Below, in pieces: positions 25,201 to 39,505 of a DNA stretch of 64,000 nucleotides. A program made the translations under genes and the position numbers. Below the pieces are notes generated by a model. The model saw nothing but the letters and a program-made list of their open reading frames with translations. It was not told the DNA's origin and ran no database searches. The stretch is from NCBI GenBank assembly GCA_947179485.1, contig OX359249.1, forward strand, positions 3,968,001 through 4,032,000, written 5' to 3'. The DNA is from Allacma fusca (taxonomy: Eukaryota > Arthropoda > Collembola > Symphypleona > Sminthuridae). Each line of letters opens with the position of its first letter. Within the stretch, counting starts at the first letter, position 1.

Positions 25201-28200
25201 GTTACATTACCCATACTTTGAGCTAGCATGTCTGACACCCTGAAATCTGATTCCTGAGAATCAGCAGATAGTCAAACCTGACCCCGTTGCGTTTTACAAG
25301 CAGCCCTCCGTACCAGTTATTTTTCAGATTGATGCAATAAAATCTGCTACAGCCATTTCTATGGATCTTTGTCTCATTATCATCATTGTACGCATTGCAT
25401 TCCACAAAAATTCATTTTTTAAAGAGGCTTTGTCTTAGTGACATTTATAGTTGTGAGGTTTTACACGCATGCAGACATTACTGAGCCAAAAGCAAATGTT
25501 CACATTAGTATCTCATCTTTTTAAGTATGATATTACCAAACTGTATTCTATGTAACATTTAAAAGAGTTTCTTTTAAATGGGATGAAAGGAAGACCCCTG
25601 CTAGAAATTGCAATAATTTATTCACACGGACCGCGTGCCCATCCAAAAATTACAGTGTTTGCTTCCAGCCGACTATGGAGTAACAATATAGTATTTCCAC
25701 TTCGGTTAAAGATAAAAGGGTTTGAATGTAACATATTCGATTGTGCCAAGTGCTAAGTCTGGTCATGACGGACGGGGAAAAAAACTTGACAATAATTATT
25801 AAAATTTTGTTGCTTGCGGGTAGTAGTGACTATATACTTAGTTCTGTTCTGGGTTTCGCAAGTGGCATTTGGACAAACAGGAGGATTACGTGTGAGTACA
25901 GTGGGAAGTCGCGACTCGTTCATGATTGTTTACAGAGCATGTTAAAAAATCTATTCATCCCATTGAGCTCATTTGAATGACAGAGATTACGGAGAGGTGC
26001 CTTAAGCAGGATGTGGAAACTTTCAATGGGATGCACCAATAATCGAAGGCAACATATGGCTCTTCTTATTATGAGCTCCGAAATGTTGCAAGTACCTTGT
26101 CACTTGAAACACTAATAATTCATTCTATAGACACTTGATGGTTACCCATATAAGCCCCAGTCAAAGTCTTAAATCAACTCGATAGTAAATAATGAATTCT
26201 AAATCCTGAAGAAACTTTGCAGGCAGACTTGGACTCAGAGCGAAGGAAAACCTCTACAAGGAACTGTGCTATACATAATATTGGAAAATCCCCTAAGAAA
26301 ATCTGAGGCTTTTCATTTCATCATAGTAGAGAGATGCTAAGTCAAAAATCGTTACTTACTTTCGTTCAGATGAAACCTAAAAGGTAAAACTCAGATCCCA
26401 TCAAAATCGACAGCGGACAGCCATCATCCCCCTTATGTACTATAAAATATGGGATGTCATTTCAATTTCAGCAGATACATGTTCTGCCGCGAGGTTTCCA
26501 ACCACCACGTTCACTTGATGTACATTAACCAAGTAAAAATTGTCAACTTTTTTCTTCTTTCATTAATTTCAATCCTGCTCCACACCATCAACCGACATTA
26601 GTAGTTACTGTGTTGTGTACAAATAATCCTTCGGGCGGGTTGCAAATTCTAGTAGTTCTTAGAAAGAGCTAACCAACGTGCTCCCCTCACGTTCACTACC
26701 TCAGTCAAGGGTTACATGTGTGTAATTTGAGCTCAGCATAGACACTGTACATATGTAGATAGATACTCCTGCCTTTAAATAGCCTTACATGCGGACGAAT
26801 AACCACAGGAAACAGATTAGGTGCAAAAAGTAACGACGACATAAAAGCAATCGGAGAGATAAACATCTAGTAATTAGCAAAACATGATTTTGACTTTACT
26901 TTTTTATCGTAAATCAGACTTTAATGAACTGGGCGTACTTTTTAAATCTTGAAATGCTCTATGTACACAACGTACTTACACTCCCCGTTGCAAACGACTA
27001 TCACTGCATGGACATTCACATGTAATTACATATGTACCGACGCTCACTGAAATGATCAATAGAATTTCCATGAAACTCCTGGTACATTAAGTGATCTTCA
27101 TTACATAGTAACGCAAGGATATTCACTCAATTTATGAACCACTGGTGGCGTTAATCTTGGAAATTGCACAAAATATATATCATCCCCTCAGAGAAAAACA
27201 TTGTTCCTTCAAGACATTTTCAGGTTTACCAAAGGCAGGATGGCGGAATATGTTGTGGCAGAACGCAATTACTTTTATACTAGTTCCCTCATAAAAATCA
27301 AACAACCATATTGCAATTTCTAGTTCTGCCAACACCTGAAAACCACTTCAGAGGAAAGTTACTAATTGCCAACATTTGCGCGATTTCATTGCAACAGTTA
27401 TAGTTTTGGGAGAGAATGGTAGTAAAGTGGTTTTGACAATGATGAATACCATGACTGATTGTGAGTCTGAATTTTCCAACCGATCCGTATTTTTCAACTC
27501 ATTTTGGTAATGAAAATAATGGAGGAAGGTTTCTTTTTTTTTGGAGCTTGAAGCTAATGCAGAGTGCTGGAGCTCTATAGAATCAAATCAATATTCCCAG
27601 GCTATGAAAAGAAATTTCCTCCTCTTAGGTGAAACATGAATACATTCCCTTGTTAATAACGGGCTGTTACTCCTACCCGTTTGTTCAATAGGAGACGGAT
27701 GCCACGGAGCGGATTTATTCCTCCGTCCTTGTACATTCTACAAGGAGTCTTACATATACGTAGATTACTAATTGTAAAGGCATCCTTTCATACTCATGCA
27801 ATTACATGGAGTAATAAGACACATTCAATGCTCCAGCTTCGTGTGCAATGCATCAAGCTGCTACAAGTGCAGTCACCAGCCTAAACTTTTCCGACTAACG
27901 TCGACCTCCAACTGTGCCAAAATATGAGCTGTAGAAATTACGTGCGGTTATGTTTTTACTTTCCTTCACTCATGCTGACATGTCGCCAGGATTCTTTCAA
28001 ACAAAGTCTCCTTTCCCCTTAATGATCATACACGTCCTTTGCCCGACAGTGTGTTTCCCCGAATTGTTATTATCCCAAATTAGTTACTCCTCTCATGTCA
28101 TATTTAATGAAACCGGAGTATCTCCGAGTTTAAACAGTCTTCATTGAACCGAATTCCAGAGCCACCGTCAAGACAACATCGGGGAAGAATACACGGAGTT

Positions 28201-29510
28201 AATCAAAGTCTCAGAAAATTATAGATATTGATTATTCATTCACTTCAAATTAAAGTCAGAGCTTAAGACCCCGAGAGTACATATGCACATACATAGGCTG
28301 TGCTAACAACCCTGAGTCAGCAAAGATTAAGACTAAGCTGACTTACTAAATTAAAAAAAATGATTACATGGATGCTCTAATTTTGGTTTCAGAGATGCAA
28401 ACACATTTGTAAGATGACGTACCACGATGCGGGACTTCATCAAGTTACAAACTCTCGGCATGTTTTATTTAGTAGCTCCTTTCCACAGACATGCCTCACT
28501 CAGCACGGATGAAAAAATTAACACGGGGCCTGTAACTTCTAAAGTAGGTTTTGCCACAAACCAGCCAAAAGTCATATTTTGTTGGTAAACAAGATGTTTG
28601 AGCTCGTGGGGGTAATTTCTAAGATCTGCCAGGAAATAGTGTCAATTTTGCATGAAAATTACAAAATAAACTTGGAAAAGTAAATTGGACCAGGAAAGGA
28701 CAAGACTGATGCATCACAATAACAAATACGGGATAAATGTAACATATGCCATGAAGCAGTCCAAAGTTAATGGAAAATGCAAAGGATTGTGTGAAACCAG
28801 TCGTAAAGAAAAGATAACTGGTTAACCAGCTCAAAGATTGCTTTTCCTCGAAGAGCTTTTTGAATTCACCGGCAGGCAAAATGTGCGTGGTAAAAATCTT
28901 ATATAGAGTGATGTTCTCAACCTCCCCATAACAGCAGCAAAAACCTCATTGAAAAATCCTACATTTATTCAAATAATAAGATGTGTGAAAATTGCTTTCA
29001 GTAAATTCATAAATATCTGACTAATCTTTGAGATTTATCTAGCTTACTCAAGCTACGTGGTTGTTACTGCGTACCGCCAAGCATGTCAATTTCAAAAGAT
29101 CTGATCTTCTGCCTCAATCAGAGAAATACCTTCACGGATCGTTTTTAAAAAGATTTATTCATCAAAAATTTTTTCTGTAATCTTAAACCCCAAAATTGCA
29201 AGAAATGTTGCTATTCAACTATTGAAAAATGCAACAACAATTCGATTCAAAGTTTTCTCTTCCAACTCTTCAAAGAGCTGTCTTGAATGGTGTCGATATG
29301 GATCCATAGCTTTCCATCCTTCTACTCGTTGGGGCTGGAGCCATTAAATATAAAGAATTAACTTTATGAATGCATGTTCTAACGAAAATATTAGTGTCTG
29401 TATGTGTAACAGCACATACATAATTTTTGAGCTGGTAAGCAGGATTCTAGAGTCATTCAATCCTTGATAATACGTTGACTGATGAAAAATAATAAAATGA
29501 GAAAGAGAAG

Positions 29511-29511
29511 G

Positions 29512-29543
<32 letters not shown>

Positions 29544-29550
29544 AGAGACG
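29511..29550. repeat. (GA)n tract with GGGA interruptions
   Basis: GA dinucleotide tract of about 40 bases, preceded by other purine-rich sequence. Confidence 0.9.
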
Positions 29551-30272
29551 CAGACACCGATTGTAGATTCCCTTAATTAACAAGACAAACTTACTTGAGA
29601 GATGACGCGTCGCCTGAGACGCATCAACTGAGAATGTCTTGTCCCAAGTTTAAATTAAAATTTTATGAGTACAATGAACTTGCGTACGAAATATGGAAGG
29701 AGGCAGCAAAACAGTTATTATGCATATGCGGAGCATCATCTTTCACTATACGGGTCCTATCTATTGCCATTATAAATGCCAATTGTAACAGCCAATATTA
29801 ATGTAATCGGAGGTCCGCGGCCGTCAGACATAAAATGCACTGTAGAAATCCTCCTCCCAACACAAAAGTTGTAATTATTATTACGGCTGTAGTAGTTACA
29901 ATATGGAAATGGAACTCTCGCCACGCTCAACATTCCAGCTTCCTTTTCGGTGGTGATTGTTGAAGATACTCAAGAAGATTTTAAAAGCCATAAACCCACG
30001 AAAAATTTAAATTAAAGTCGATGAAAACACCTGATTACATGCTAAACGATTTGCAAAATTCCATGTGTGCAACTATGTTCCCTTTGGGAGATGGCACGCC
30101 TTAATCGAAGGATTCAATTTGTCTGTGGACTTTACATGTTAGATTGTAACTGCATCGAGAAGCGCTCCCAGCTAAAATTAATGATCGTTGAATGCAACTA
30201 TACGTACACACACAGAAGACGAATTCAAGGCATTATCATGATTCAACTGATTCGAGCAAGCACGGTGGAAAA

Positions 30273-30294
30273 AGAGAGAGAGAGAGAGAGAGAG
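30273..30294. repeat. (AG)n microsatellite
   Basis: Uninterrupted AG run of 11 units. It makes a frame rich in Arg-Glu that should not be read as coding. Confidence 0.9.
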
Positions 30295-32409
30295 TCCTTT
30301 GATAAGAGTTCGATAGACAGAGAGAACCGTTTAGTCACATAAAACGTTTAATTTTATGTGACGCCTCATGCCCAAGAACAGGTACTTTTATCCATTAGAA
30401 TCACACATGGGACATGGAGCAATTGTGGTTAAGATTCAAGCAGTGCATAAAATTGATGGAATCAAATGATTTCCTCTGTCACACACTAGCTCAGTATTTC
30501 CAACAATGATTCAGCCCTTCGTCTCACGCCTAGAGGCTCTTCCCCTGCAAAGAAACATGATGATGAGGCATACAGTAAATAAGGCACATGCTAAAGGAAA
30601 ATACTCAAAGATAGATTCGATTAATAATTATGGATCAAACCAACCAGAGAGATGAGGCCGTTCACATCTATTAGGCATAAGATGAAGACACAACTATAAA
30701 AGAATATCTTTTCTTGGACCCAGACAAAGCTCATTTGCTTATGTGAGCATATATAAGTTTAAGTAGCTCCTTCTGTACTCTCCTACCACAAAAATAGACG
30801 AGATATCTGTATCATTAACCTGTCCCCATCCATTGCTCCGCATCCTCATCCCCGTGCACGTAAGTACACATGAGTAGCTGTAACTTGCAGCTTTCCCGTT
30901 CCCATACATTTAAATTATCCTCCCGTCGAAGCTACACCTGGATTGAGGAATTCTTGCAAATCCCTTCTTTCCCTTAGAATAACAATCCGGACTCTTTCTA
31001 TTTGTTTACTGGTTCTATCTGTACTCCACAATTCCAGTCGTACTTGTCTTTCCATTCCAGCTTGTTCATGAAAGTCATCTCCTGAAGTAGTCTGCACTTG
31101 AGAGTATCCTCGCGTCAGGTGGAATTGAAACAAATGGAGAAAAAAAACACAATCTCTCAATCAGGAGGTGGAACAGGAAAACCATATTTATCTTTCCCAT
31201 CGGGTGGACCAGCAAATTAAAAGATTCAATCATTAAACGCATGCACGTGGATTTGTAACTTATAGTTCCGATCGAAAAGATTCCACTCAATGGACCTGCT
31301 CTTACATACAATTAGGTATTCTTGTGGAAGGGAAATAGGAAGTTCCCTCACAATGGCTCGCAAGTTTAGATACAAATAACTTGGACCAAACTACACAATA
31401 AACCATGCACACATCAATACTGGAGGCAACGTGCATAAACAAGCTACATCACGATCACATGTCGGACGAGCCTAAACAACTTGCCGAAAATGGTGAAGAC
31501 GTGCTATCACTGATCTTCTTTATGCACATACTTACACTTACTTTTCAATGAGGCCTAAAACCTTAGACAATAGTCTGCTGCTCCAACCAAAGGTTCTACA
31601 ATAACACAACGGCATATCCCCATAGTTTAAGATATGAGGCCACGTTTCTCGTCCCGAACTCTATCTATATACCCCTTGTTTTTTTATGCCCATTTTGTCA
31701 AACACGTTAATCCTGATTACACTCAATTAAATGATTTGCCAAAAAAAAAATAGCTTCAGAGAACACTTTTATTATCACACTTAGACATCCAAACAAAATA
31801 GTCAGGGTAGAGTATGATCTTGACGCTCACCTTGTAAAAACTATCTGAAGAGGGTCTTTATGGTTGAGGATTTGAAATTCAAATCTAAATCCATTTCAAA
31901 AGCAATATATGACTGTAGAAGTAGTTTTTAAAGGCTGAGACAAGTAACATTTACTTGAAACTTCCAAGGAACTTCAGTGCAGGGATCAAGTGCTGATTCA
32001 TACTCTACTGGAGACCATTGGACAGAAAGTTTGTATGGGTCTGATGCTATGTCTTGGAAATTAGAAGTCACGAGGATGTTTCTGTAAATTATAACAGCTT
32101 CTTTGACGAACAAAGGTTTTTCACCGCTGTTTCCTTCAAAATGCCATGTCTTCCCCACACAGTATGGTACAAAATGCTGAATGAACCGAAGTGACTATCT
32201 TAACAAGCAGGCTCTTGAAAACAGTTTGGTATTTATACCATTCATTTTGACAATGACAACAGAGCTAATTAGCCGTCGTTGGAGGAGAATGGAGCATTGG
32301 CTGTGAAGCAGCAATAATTTCGCACATTGATTCCTGTACCATGAAAACCTCACGATGAGACAACAACTGTCAAAATATTTGTTTCATCTCATCCTATATA
32401 ATTATAACT

Positions 32410-32450
32410 TGTGTATGTGTGTGTATGTGTGTATGTGTGTATGTATGTGT
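32410..32450. repeat. (TGTGTA)n / (TATG)n mixed microsatellite
   Basis: Alternating TG and TATG units over about 40 bases. Confidence 0.85.
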
Positions 32451-34300
32451 AGGGCAGAGAGGGAACAACAATTTGAGAATCACATTCATTAGCGAGTAAC
32501 TATACGACTCTGATTGTGTCTTGTGGAGACTTGAGAGTATGTTCTCAGCTTATTGTCAGATCAATTGCGGCAGTAAGAAGAACTTGCTTCGTACAGGGAA
32601 TATTACGGTTAAAGTAAACTAGAAGAATTCCGGTTGGTGTAATTAGCGTCGGAATTTGAGCTTAGCAAGTTACGTAATCAAGATAAAGCCAGTAAGTACA
32701 CACAGGAATAGTAAACTGTGGCTGTCGTAAAGTTGAAATAAGATGTGTGAGGGATTGTGTTAAAAGAATGGTACAATGTCTGTGCGTATGAGGTGCATTT
32801 GTGAGACAGCAAGCATGAGAAACAAATTCCCACCATGGATATAGTAACGTAACCTTGACATTGCTCTGACTGCATATAAAATAGAGGCTCATGGATGGTT
32901 TAACATCCTCACACTCTCTACGTACATATGGGTAGCATGTACCTCAGTAGTTAGGGAGACTCTAAGAAAACACAAGAATGTGTAAACTACAAACTCGCTT
33001 AAGCTCTCCTCTTTTGTAAACATAACAGTATCTGTTATCTTATCTGCTTGTTGATACAGTGGTTACGCAGGTAAGATAAACAATAGCACTTGAAACTTAC
33101 ACACCTCAATGTGTTCTTATAGATATAAAAATATACAGATTTCCCGTGAGCAGTAGTGGTCTAACGAGTATCTACATGCACAAGAATATGATGCTGTAGT
33201 GCAGGTAGATTTTTTCCCTTGTAAGTTCTTACTCTTAATGGATATTCGCAGAGTTCGGTCATGTTCGTAAACTAAATTATTTGAAATTGCCTTGACATTG
33301 TACTCACAATCAGAGAGGAACTCTAGTTTGCCAGAAGAATGTGAATAGCTCAAAGTATTCTGATCCAGAGGAATCCCAAGGAACGAACGTGAAATTGCAA
33401 TTTGTTTTCCCTTGATTTCAACGGAAATATTTTCATGTGAAAATTTATTACTTCATATACGTTCCCATTACGTGTCGGCTCCATGCTTTTGCACCACTTT
33501 AAATTACAATTGGAGCCCAACCTCCTCAATGTACACCCAAGAATTCATAAGCGGCTCACACCAGGACTTGATTGAAACCAAATAATAAATTTTTCTCGTC
33601 GAAACTGCAACTAACAACAAAGATCATGATCTCTACAACGTCAAACTTTGTATATACACTACCCCGGAAGATCTCCATTCTGAACAGCAAGATTTTTTCA
33701 CTGAAAAAACTGTAAAAATTGCAAGTGTACTGTATCACTATAGCCAACCACATGCGCTCGTTTTCACTCGACTCGGAAAGCCGATCAGTACAAGTAGGCG
33801 TGAATCCACAAATCCAATTCATGGCTTGTTCTACCACTTTATATGTTGCGTTTGTCAATTCCATATTCCATTTCACAAGTGTTGGGTTTATATACATTTT
33901 TTTTACTCAGCTCCTTTGCATATTTCGGATGCTGATGTCTGCAGTGAGCAATATCTCATGTGCAGCTTTCAGTTCAAGGGTCGATTTGCTGAAAAATATG
34001 TTCTCAACTTTCTGAATTCATGTTGATGTCATCGGGTGTGTGTTTTGAAGATTTGGCATCGATTTAGAAATCAGGCACCGAAATTGATCTTCCTTGGCTG
34101 CCTTGCAGTCTGAGTTAGTTTTAAAGGGTCTTGCACAAAAACGAACCTTTTTCGATGAAATACTTTGTTTGGATTATTTGTGCTTTTAAAGCTTATTCCC
34201 CCTGCTTTGTGTTTATGGGATTGTATCAACATGGTGTGAAAGAACATGTCAACAAAAGGAGAGTGATCTCCTGCTGATTTACTTGTCCGATAATGTCCCT

Positions 34301-34900
34301 ATACAGTTTCCAAACCAACTCTGTAGGCCTTGATCAATATGCATCTTAGGAATTGTAGCAGGATTTGTTGAGGAGCACCAGTACACACCGCATCTATAAT
34401 ACACGGAGGGAACTTGAGGAAAGTTAGGAGCAAAGACCCCGGAGGTCCCTTAAGACTCGGGTAGATGGTTGCAAATTCTTAGTGAACAAAGGTAAAGTTG
34501 TAAAAGGAAACGAGGACGAGGACTGATAAGGGTTCAATTCACTTGCCAATCAATGTTCAATGCCCGAGTTCATATCTACCCCAAGGGACCTTCCATTTCA
34601 ATACCCTCCCGAGGCAATGGCTCTGTGAAGGAATCCTTGGAGAGGTTAATCTAAGCTGCAGTTGACTTCAGGGGTTTCTCCCAAAAGGGCAGGAACCTCT
34701 CTCAAAGGTCGAATATCATGGAGGTTCTTTGGGCGTCAGTACCAAATACCATGAGAGCCCAGTAAATAAATTGGGACACCAGGGAAGTTACCAGGGAAAC
34801 CAGATAAGATGAGAATCCAGGATGTCTCAGAGCCCTCAAGAGGAGAAACCCACCGTGAGGTGAGTGTTAATGTGCTTAGACACCGTATGATTTGCTGTCA
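34301..34900. other. GC-richer noncoding block with small inverted segments
   Basis: This 600-base block differs from its neighbours: fewer A/T runs and many GG/CC-rich words (GAGGTCCC, CCCGAGG, ACCAGGGAA repeated). AGGTCCCTT at 34443-34451 recurs inverted at 34583-34591, with GGGTAGAT and ACTCGG near both arms but in a different order. No open frame of note and no terminal repeats or target duplication were found. It could be an old unclassified repeat fragment. Confidence 0.3.
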
Positions 34901-37900
34901 AGAGCTATCATAGTCATCCTGCCGTAGCAATAATAATTAAGAGCAATAATTATTTAAGATGGCAACGCCGAAATCGTTTGATGGGATATAGTCTAGAGGA
35001 TTTTATTGTAAAGGAAAAGGGGGAGGCGTTGATAATTAATAATGAAAAATTCTGTGAACTGAAGGAAAGTCGAGCTTAATAGGGGCATTGCTTTACTCCT
35101 CATCCTGTGTCGTCAAAAGTGCCAAGGCACGTATGTACGGCGTACGTTGATGGAAGATGACGTTGATTGTTACAGTCAGTGTCGGAATTATCCCACGTCT
35201 GGTCGAGGTTACGGCAGTATGCAAATTACAACTCTGCTACAGGTTTAAAATACCGGAAGTTTGTTGAATAAACACGAGTAAAAGGGAATCTCTTGTGAAA
35301 TTTTTTGTCAACAAAAAAATAGGCTGGTCAGATTACAGAAAGCAAGATGCTACAGAGTATCTAGGGATTGGAGAAAAAAAAGCGTACGTATGTGTAAGAG
35401 GGAAAACTAGAAAAAATCCCTAGTCCCGTTGTTTTATCCTGCAGCTCTACTTAATTCTGCTACTTGGTAGTCACATCGTAAAAGATTACACACAGTTACC
35501 TGACGACTGGTCTTAGCCTTGCATGCAACGGGGTTGTAAACTACGCACGAAGACGCACTGGAGATTGAGGGAATTGACTGATCCAAATGTTTCCATCTGT
35601 ACATTGTTATGTACATTCCCCGGCATTGTTCATTGGGCTATAATTTTTCCTTGTTATGTGTATCATTTTTTTTATATTTCAATAAGTGTACGCTCCCATT
35701 TAGCGATAGTACGATTTCCCATTCGTTACACATGGATGGAACTTATAGAAGTTGGAACGGAGCTGACGATAAAACAAAGTTTTTCACTGTATGGCACGAA
35801 GCTCGCTCATTATGGAGCCGGATGACGTTATTATTGATGATCATTATTTTCCATGACGGTATCCGAGGATTCACTTCCATCCATCCTCCAGATACAGAGC
35901 CTCATCAGTAGATACATTCCATACTATACCAAAACCTTATCAATGTCGGCTCGTTAACCTCCATTAAGAATGTGTCAATATCTGTTAGCATAACAAGCTA
36001 CTTAACGACGCTATACAATGATACTGTCGATAAAAATCTCTCATAATCGGTTTTTATTCAATATGTCAGATCTAGACTTGAGGGAAAAATACCTATCCAA
36101 TACTTCAAGCCTGGCCTTTCATCTGTCAAATCTTACAAGTTTCTTTGAACGTCAAAGACACTGTCTCTCTGTACATTTCATATGGAAGACCGTGGGGGAA
36201 TTTTTGGGATTGTTTGAAGCAAGTGAAACTGGAATAGTTTCTATTTAAATGTCATTCCTTTTTTATGAATACACGCATGAACTTTCAGGTTTATTTCATG
36301 AGTTTAATATTTCCATCTTTCACAGCCCCACTATTTTGGCGAGGTTACATTTACTCCCAGGTCAGGAAACAGACGTCTGGTCAGCACAGAGTGAGCATAT
36401 TTCTACACTTACATAGGTATAATTACTGTATCTATATATATAATTATATATACATAGGTACGGCTGCCTTTATAGGATTGTGTCATAATACATACACAAA
36501 ACAACTAACGGGTTTCTAAACACGTGAGCATCATTTTTATGTGTAGCAATGAGACAGTTCTGACAAGTTCTCAGCTCTCCGTGTCTGTTGGAGAGCTCAT
36601 TCCTATTATAAATATAAGTGACATGATGAACCACCTTATAATCTTGCATTCCAAAATCGATCCATTATCCAGTTAATGTTACTATCTCATACCGCTCTCC
36701 ATCAATTTTACTAAGATTAACGAGTCCAATTAGTTACAGCTCCGAGAATCTCATTCTCGAGTAATTATGTATGTACTTATGAGTCTATGTATGCAATGTA
36801 TGTATGTGAAGCTGATACAATAATTACATCAACATGCTTTGCATGCATGCCTGTTGTGTTGTGTGAGACTGTGCTGTGCCGAGTGGTGTACTGTATACTG
36901 TGAAGTTTATTATACCTTGTATTCCGTCCCCTCACAAACACTGTATATTATGTGTATGGAGACATACTTATAGCGTGGGTTTGCTTGTAAAGTCCGTAAC
37001 TTGGTTTTTGCATTACAATATTAATGCGAGGAGACAGCGAGGGAATCAGGGAAGAAAACAAGTACATAAAAATTATCAGGGTCTGTTAAGTTCTCAACTT
37101 GTTTTTCTTCATCACAACATAACAGGATCAAATCCTTTCGTTTTCAAACACTTATTCTCTCGAAAACGATAAAGACCTGTTTCAAGTTTAATCACCAAGT
37201 TCAAACAGTCTCTTGCCAGTGTTTCCACAGAAAAATCAACTACTTCCCCAAACATCAACAAATACCCACGCCGAACATCTCCTCCTATATGACAGACAAA
37301 AGTTAAACAATCTACCCACACCTTCTGCCACATTACCCTATACTGACTCTGATGTGCTCCATCAAAAAACGGATGATACTTGGAGCCATAAAACAACTTC
37401 AAGTGAACTTCCCATCACACTTGAGTATCTACATACAGCAGGCTCATGCATCCAAGTGCTTTATGAAGGTATCTGTACACAAATCCCTGGGAAGATCCTC
37501 ACGATTTTAATTCAATCAAAATAATTAAATAATACCTGTACTATAATCAATATGGCCTTTGAGGTTCATTAAGAGATATGTAGACATTTGAATGAGCATT
37601 TATCCAGAACCTACCTTAAAAATGCTTCAAATAAAAAGGAGATTTCCAAGGCTCAGGGAACAATAAGCCTCGTAATTGTGAAACTTCCAGCCAGGTGAGT
37701 CATGACTAATGATTTAATTTCTGGTTGATTAGCATTTGCTTGGAATAATAAAAACTAAAATAAAAATAATTAGGCAGGATTTCGTTCAGATACCAGGAGC
37801 CTAGGTAGAAAATCCTCTCCGTCATGTTCATTTTTGGAGTCTCATACCGATTTTTTTTTCACTCCAATCAGAAATGATGATGCGTAGTAGAAAAAAACAG

Positions 37901-39455
37901 CAATAATTAAAGTTGTGCTTACATGCAAAAATATTAGCCGTATAGTAGATATGTAGTATCGCAAAAAGAAGCAAGACAACATGCTCAACTCTGGCTGTGC
38001 AAAGAAAGGTTTTAAGGATTAATTATGGCAGAATATTTCCTCTGCGGACATGAACGCAACTTAAAACATTTTCCAAGAGCCACTCATTGTCGTCTCCCTC
38101 ATTTAGTAATACGCTCAAGCCAACTCGCAAGTCTGGTTCATGATCAGTTTTTTTTAACTTTCCTTACTCTGACTCAGATAGGATGTGTTAAACAAATAAG
38201 CCTATTCATGTTGTGCTACAAGGTGATTTGGTAACTGTAGCTGCGTATCCATAATAATTATAGAACTTCATACATAAATAATTACGTCCCGAGAGTACAA
38301 TCAAGCTCATACATTTTGGTACTTGCACATTTGAATGCATTTCCCTCAGCCTGTGTGTATGCAAATAAAGTCTGACATGGAATGGACTATGTACTCACAG
38401 ATCAGGCCAGAAATGCCCTCCTATAATTATGTCTGCATACACGTACACACTCACACACATACCCGTATGCATCGGGGGATACTACGGCTATTAAAAACAA
38501 TGGCTCTTGTACCCAATCATACTAATGTATATCCTCATTATATCACTAGCATTGTTCGAATGCCTAATGAATCTCAAGTTAAAATCCCTTTGCGAAAAAG
38601 AAACAAGGATGGGACAAAGATGTAGACAAGGAACAGCGGAACGGCAAGAAGAAAGGAAAAGAATTCCCTAGTTTTTAACAAAGACAAAATGAGATGACAA
38701 AAGTATTCCAGCCCTGTACATTACAGTACGGAGTGTATGTACCAGTTGCCGAAGGTGTTGAGAAAACAAAAAAAATCTTTTTGGTGTTCCAAAACCAAAC
38801 CCAGTCGTTGTAATACCTTCTTGACGTAAAAATGTCTTGTGGCATCCGAGTGCAATTAACTTTTCCACCACGAATTATTTCATTCGAACTGCTGTTTCAT
38901 CATATCTTCACTCTTCTCTTGTAATTACCCAGGGAGTACTTAACAGTGCAAATGGAAGAGTAAGTACTTGCTCTTGAGAGCTAAAGAGTTAATAGCTCTT
39001 CCTTCCAAACATAGTCAATACGTGTGCATACACACCATCACACACACACACACATACACACAGGACTAAGTTTCCTTTTTAGGAATAAACCATTAGAGAT
39101 TCCGTAAGAATTGCATGTATGATATCAAACTTACTGGAATTTACTCGTGGAAACTGTGAGGAATTCACCCAGCATTTATGTATTTTTTTTCACGATAATT
39201 AACTGTGACAAGCAAGTGAGATACAGAGTAAATCATTAAAACGAACAAAACAAATAGCATGTAGTATATATTCTACCTATGTAACATTCACTAAACTCAA
39301 GGCTAAGAAAATTATTATTTTTTTGACGTATGACATCTATACATCTTGATGCTCTTCTCACGTGTAATGTGTAAATGGCTCTAGACTCCCCAAATATAGT
39401 AAACCTGACGCAGTGACTATATGTACCTGTTTGGGTTTGGGGTCCAAGTTTGTGA

Positions 39456-39456
<1 letters not shown>

Positions 39457-39504
<48 letters not shown>
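39457..39504. repeat. (TG)24 microsatellite
   Basis: Uninterrupted 48-base TG run, the longest perfect dinucleotide repeat in the window; alternating TG of this length can adopt Z-DNA. Confidence 0.95.

Positions 39505-39505
<1 letters not shown>

Larger units (their letters stand above)
17601..34300. other. noncoding stretch upstream of shank, no gene seen
   Basis: AT-rich sequence with only short open frames, none showing a recognisable family, codon bias or a convincing exon chain. It contains a (GA)n at 21229-21249, a (CA)n at 22187-22203, GA tracts at 29511-29550 and 30273-30294, and a TG/TATG tract at 32410-32450. It may be intergenic or an upstream noncoding intron of shank. Confidence 0.6.

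Noticed and set aside
33117-33897. Two minus-strand open frames of 78 and 113 codons near each other
   Set aside because: They overlap equally long frames on the other strand, do not join into a recognisable protein and are within chance expectation.
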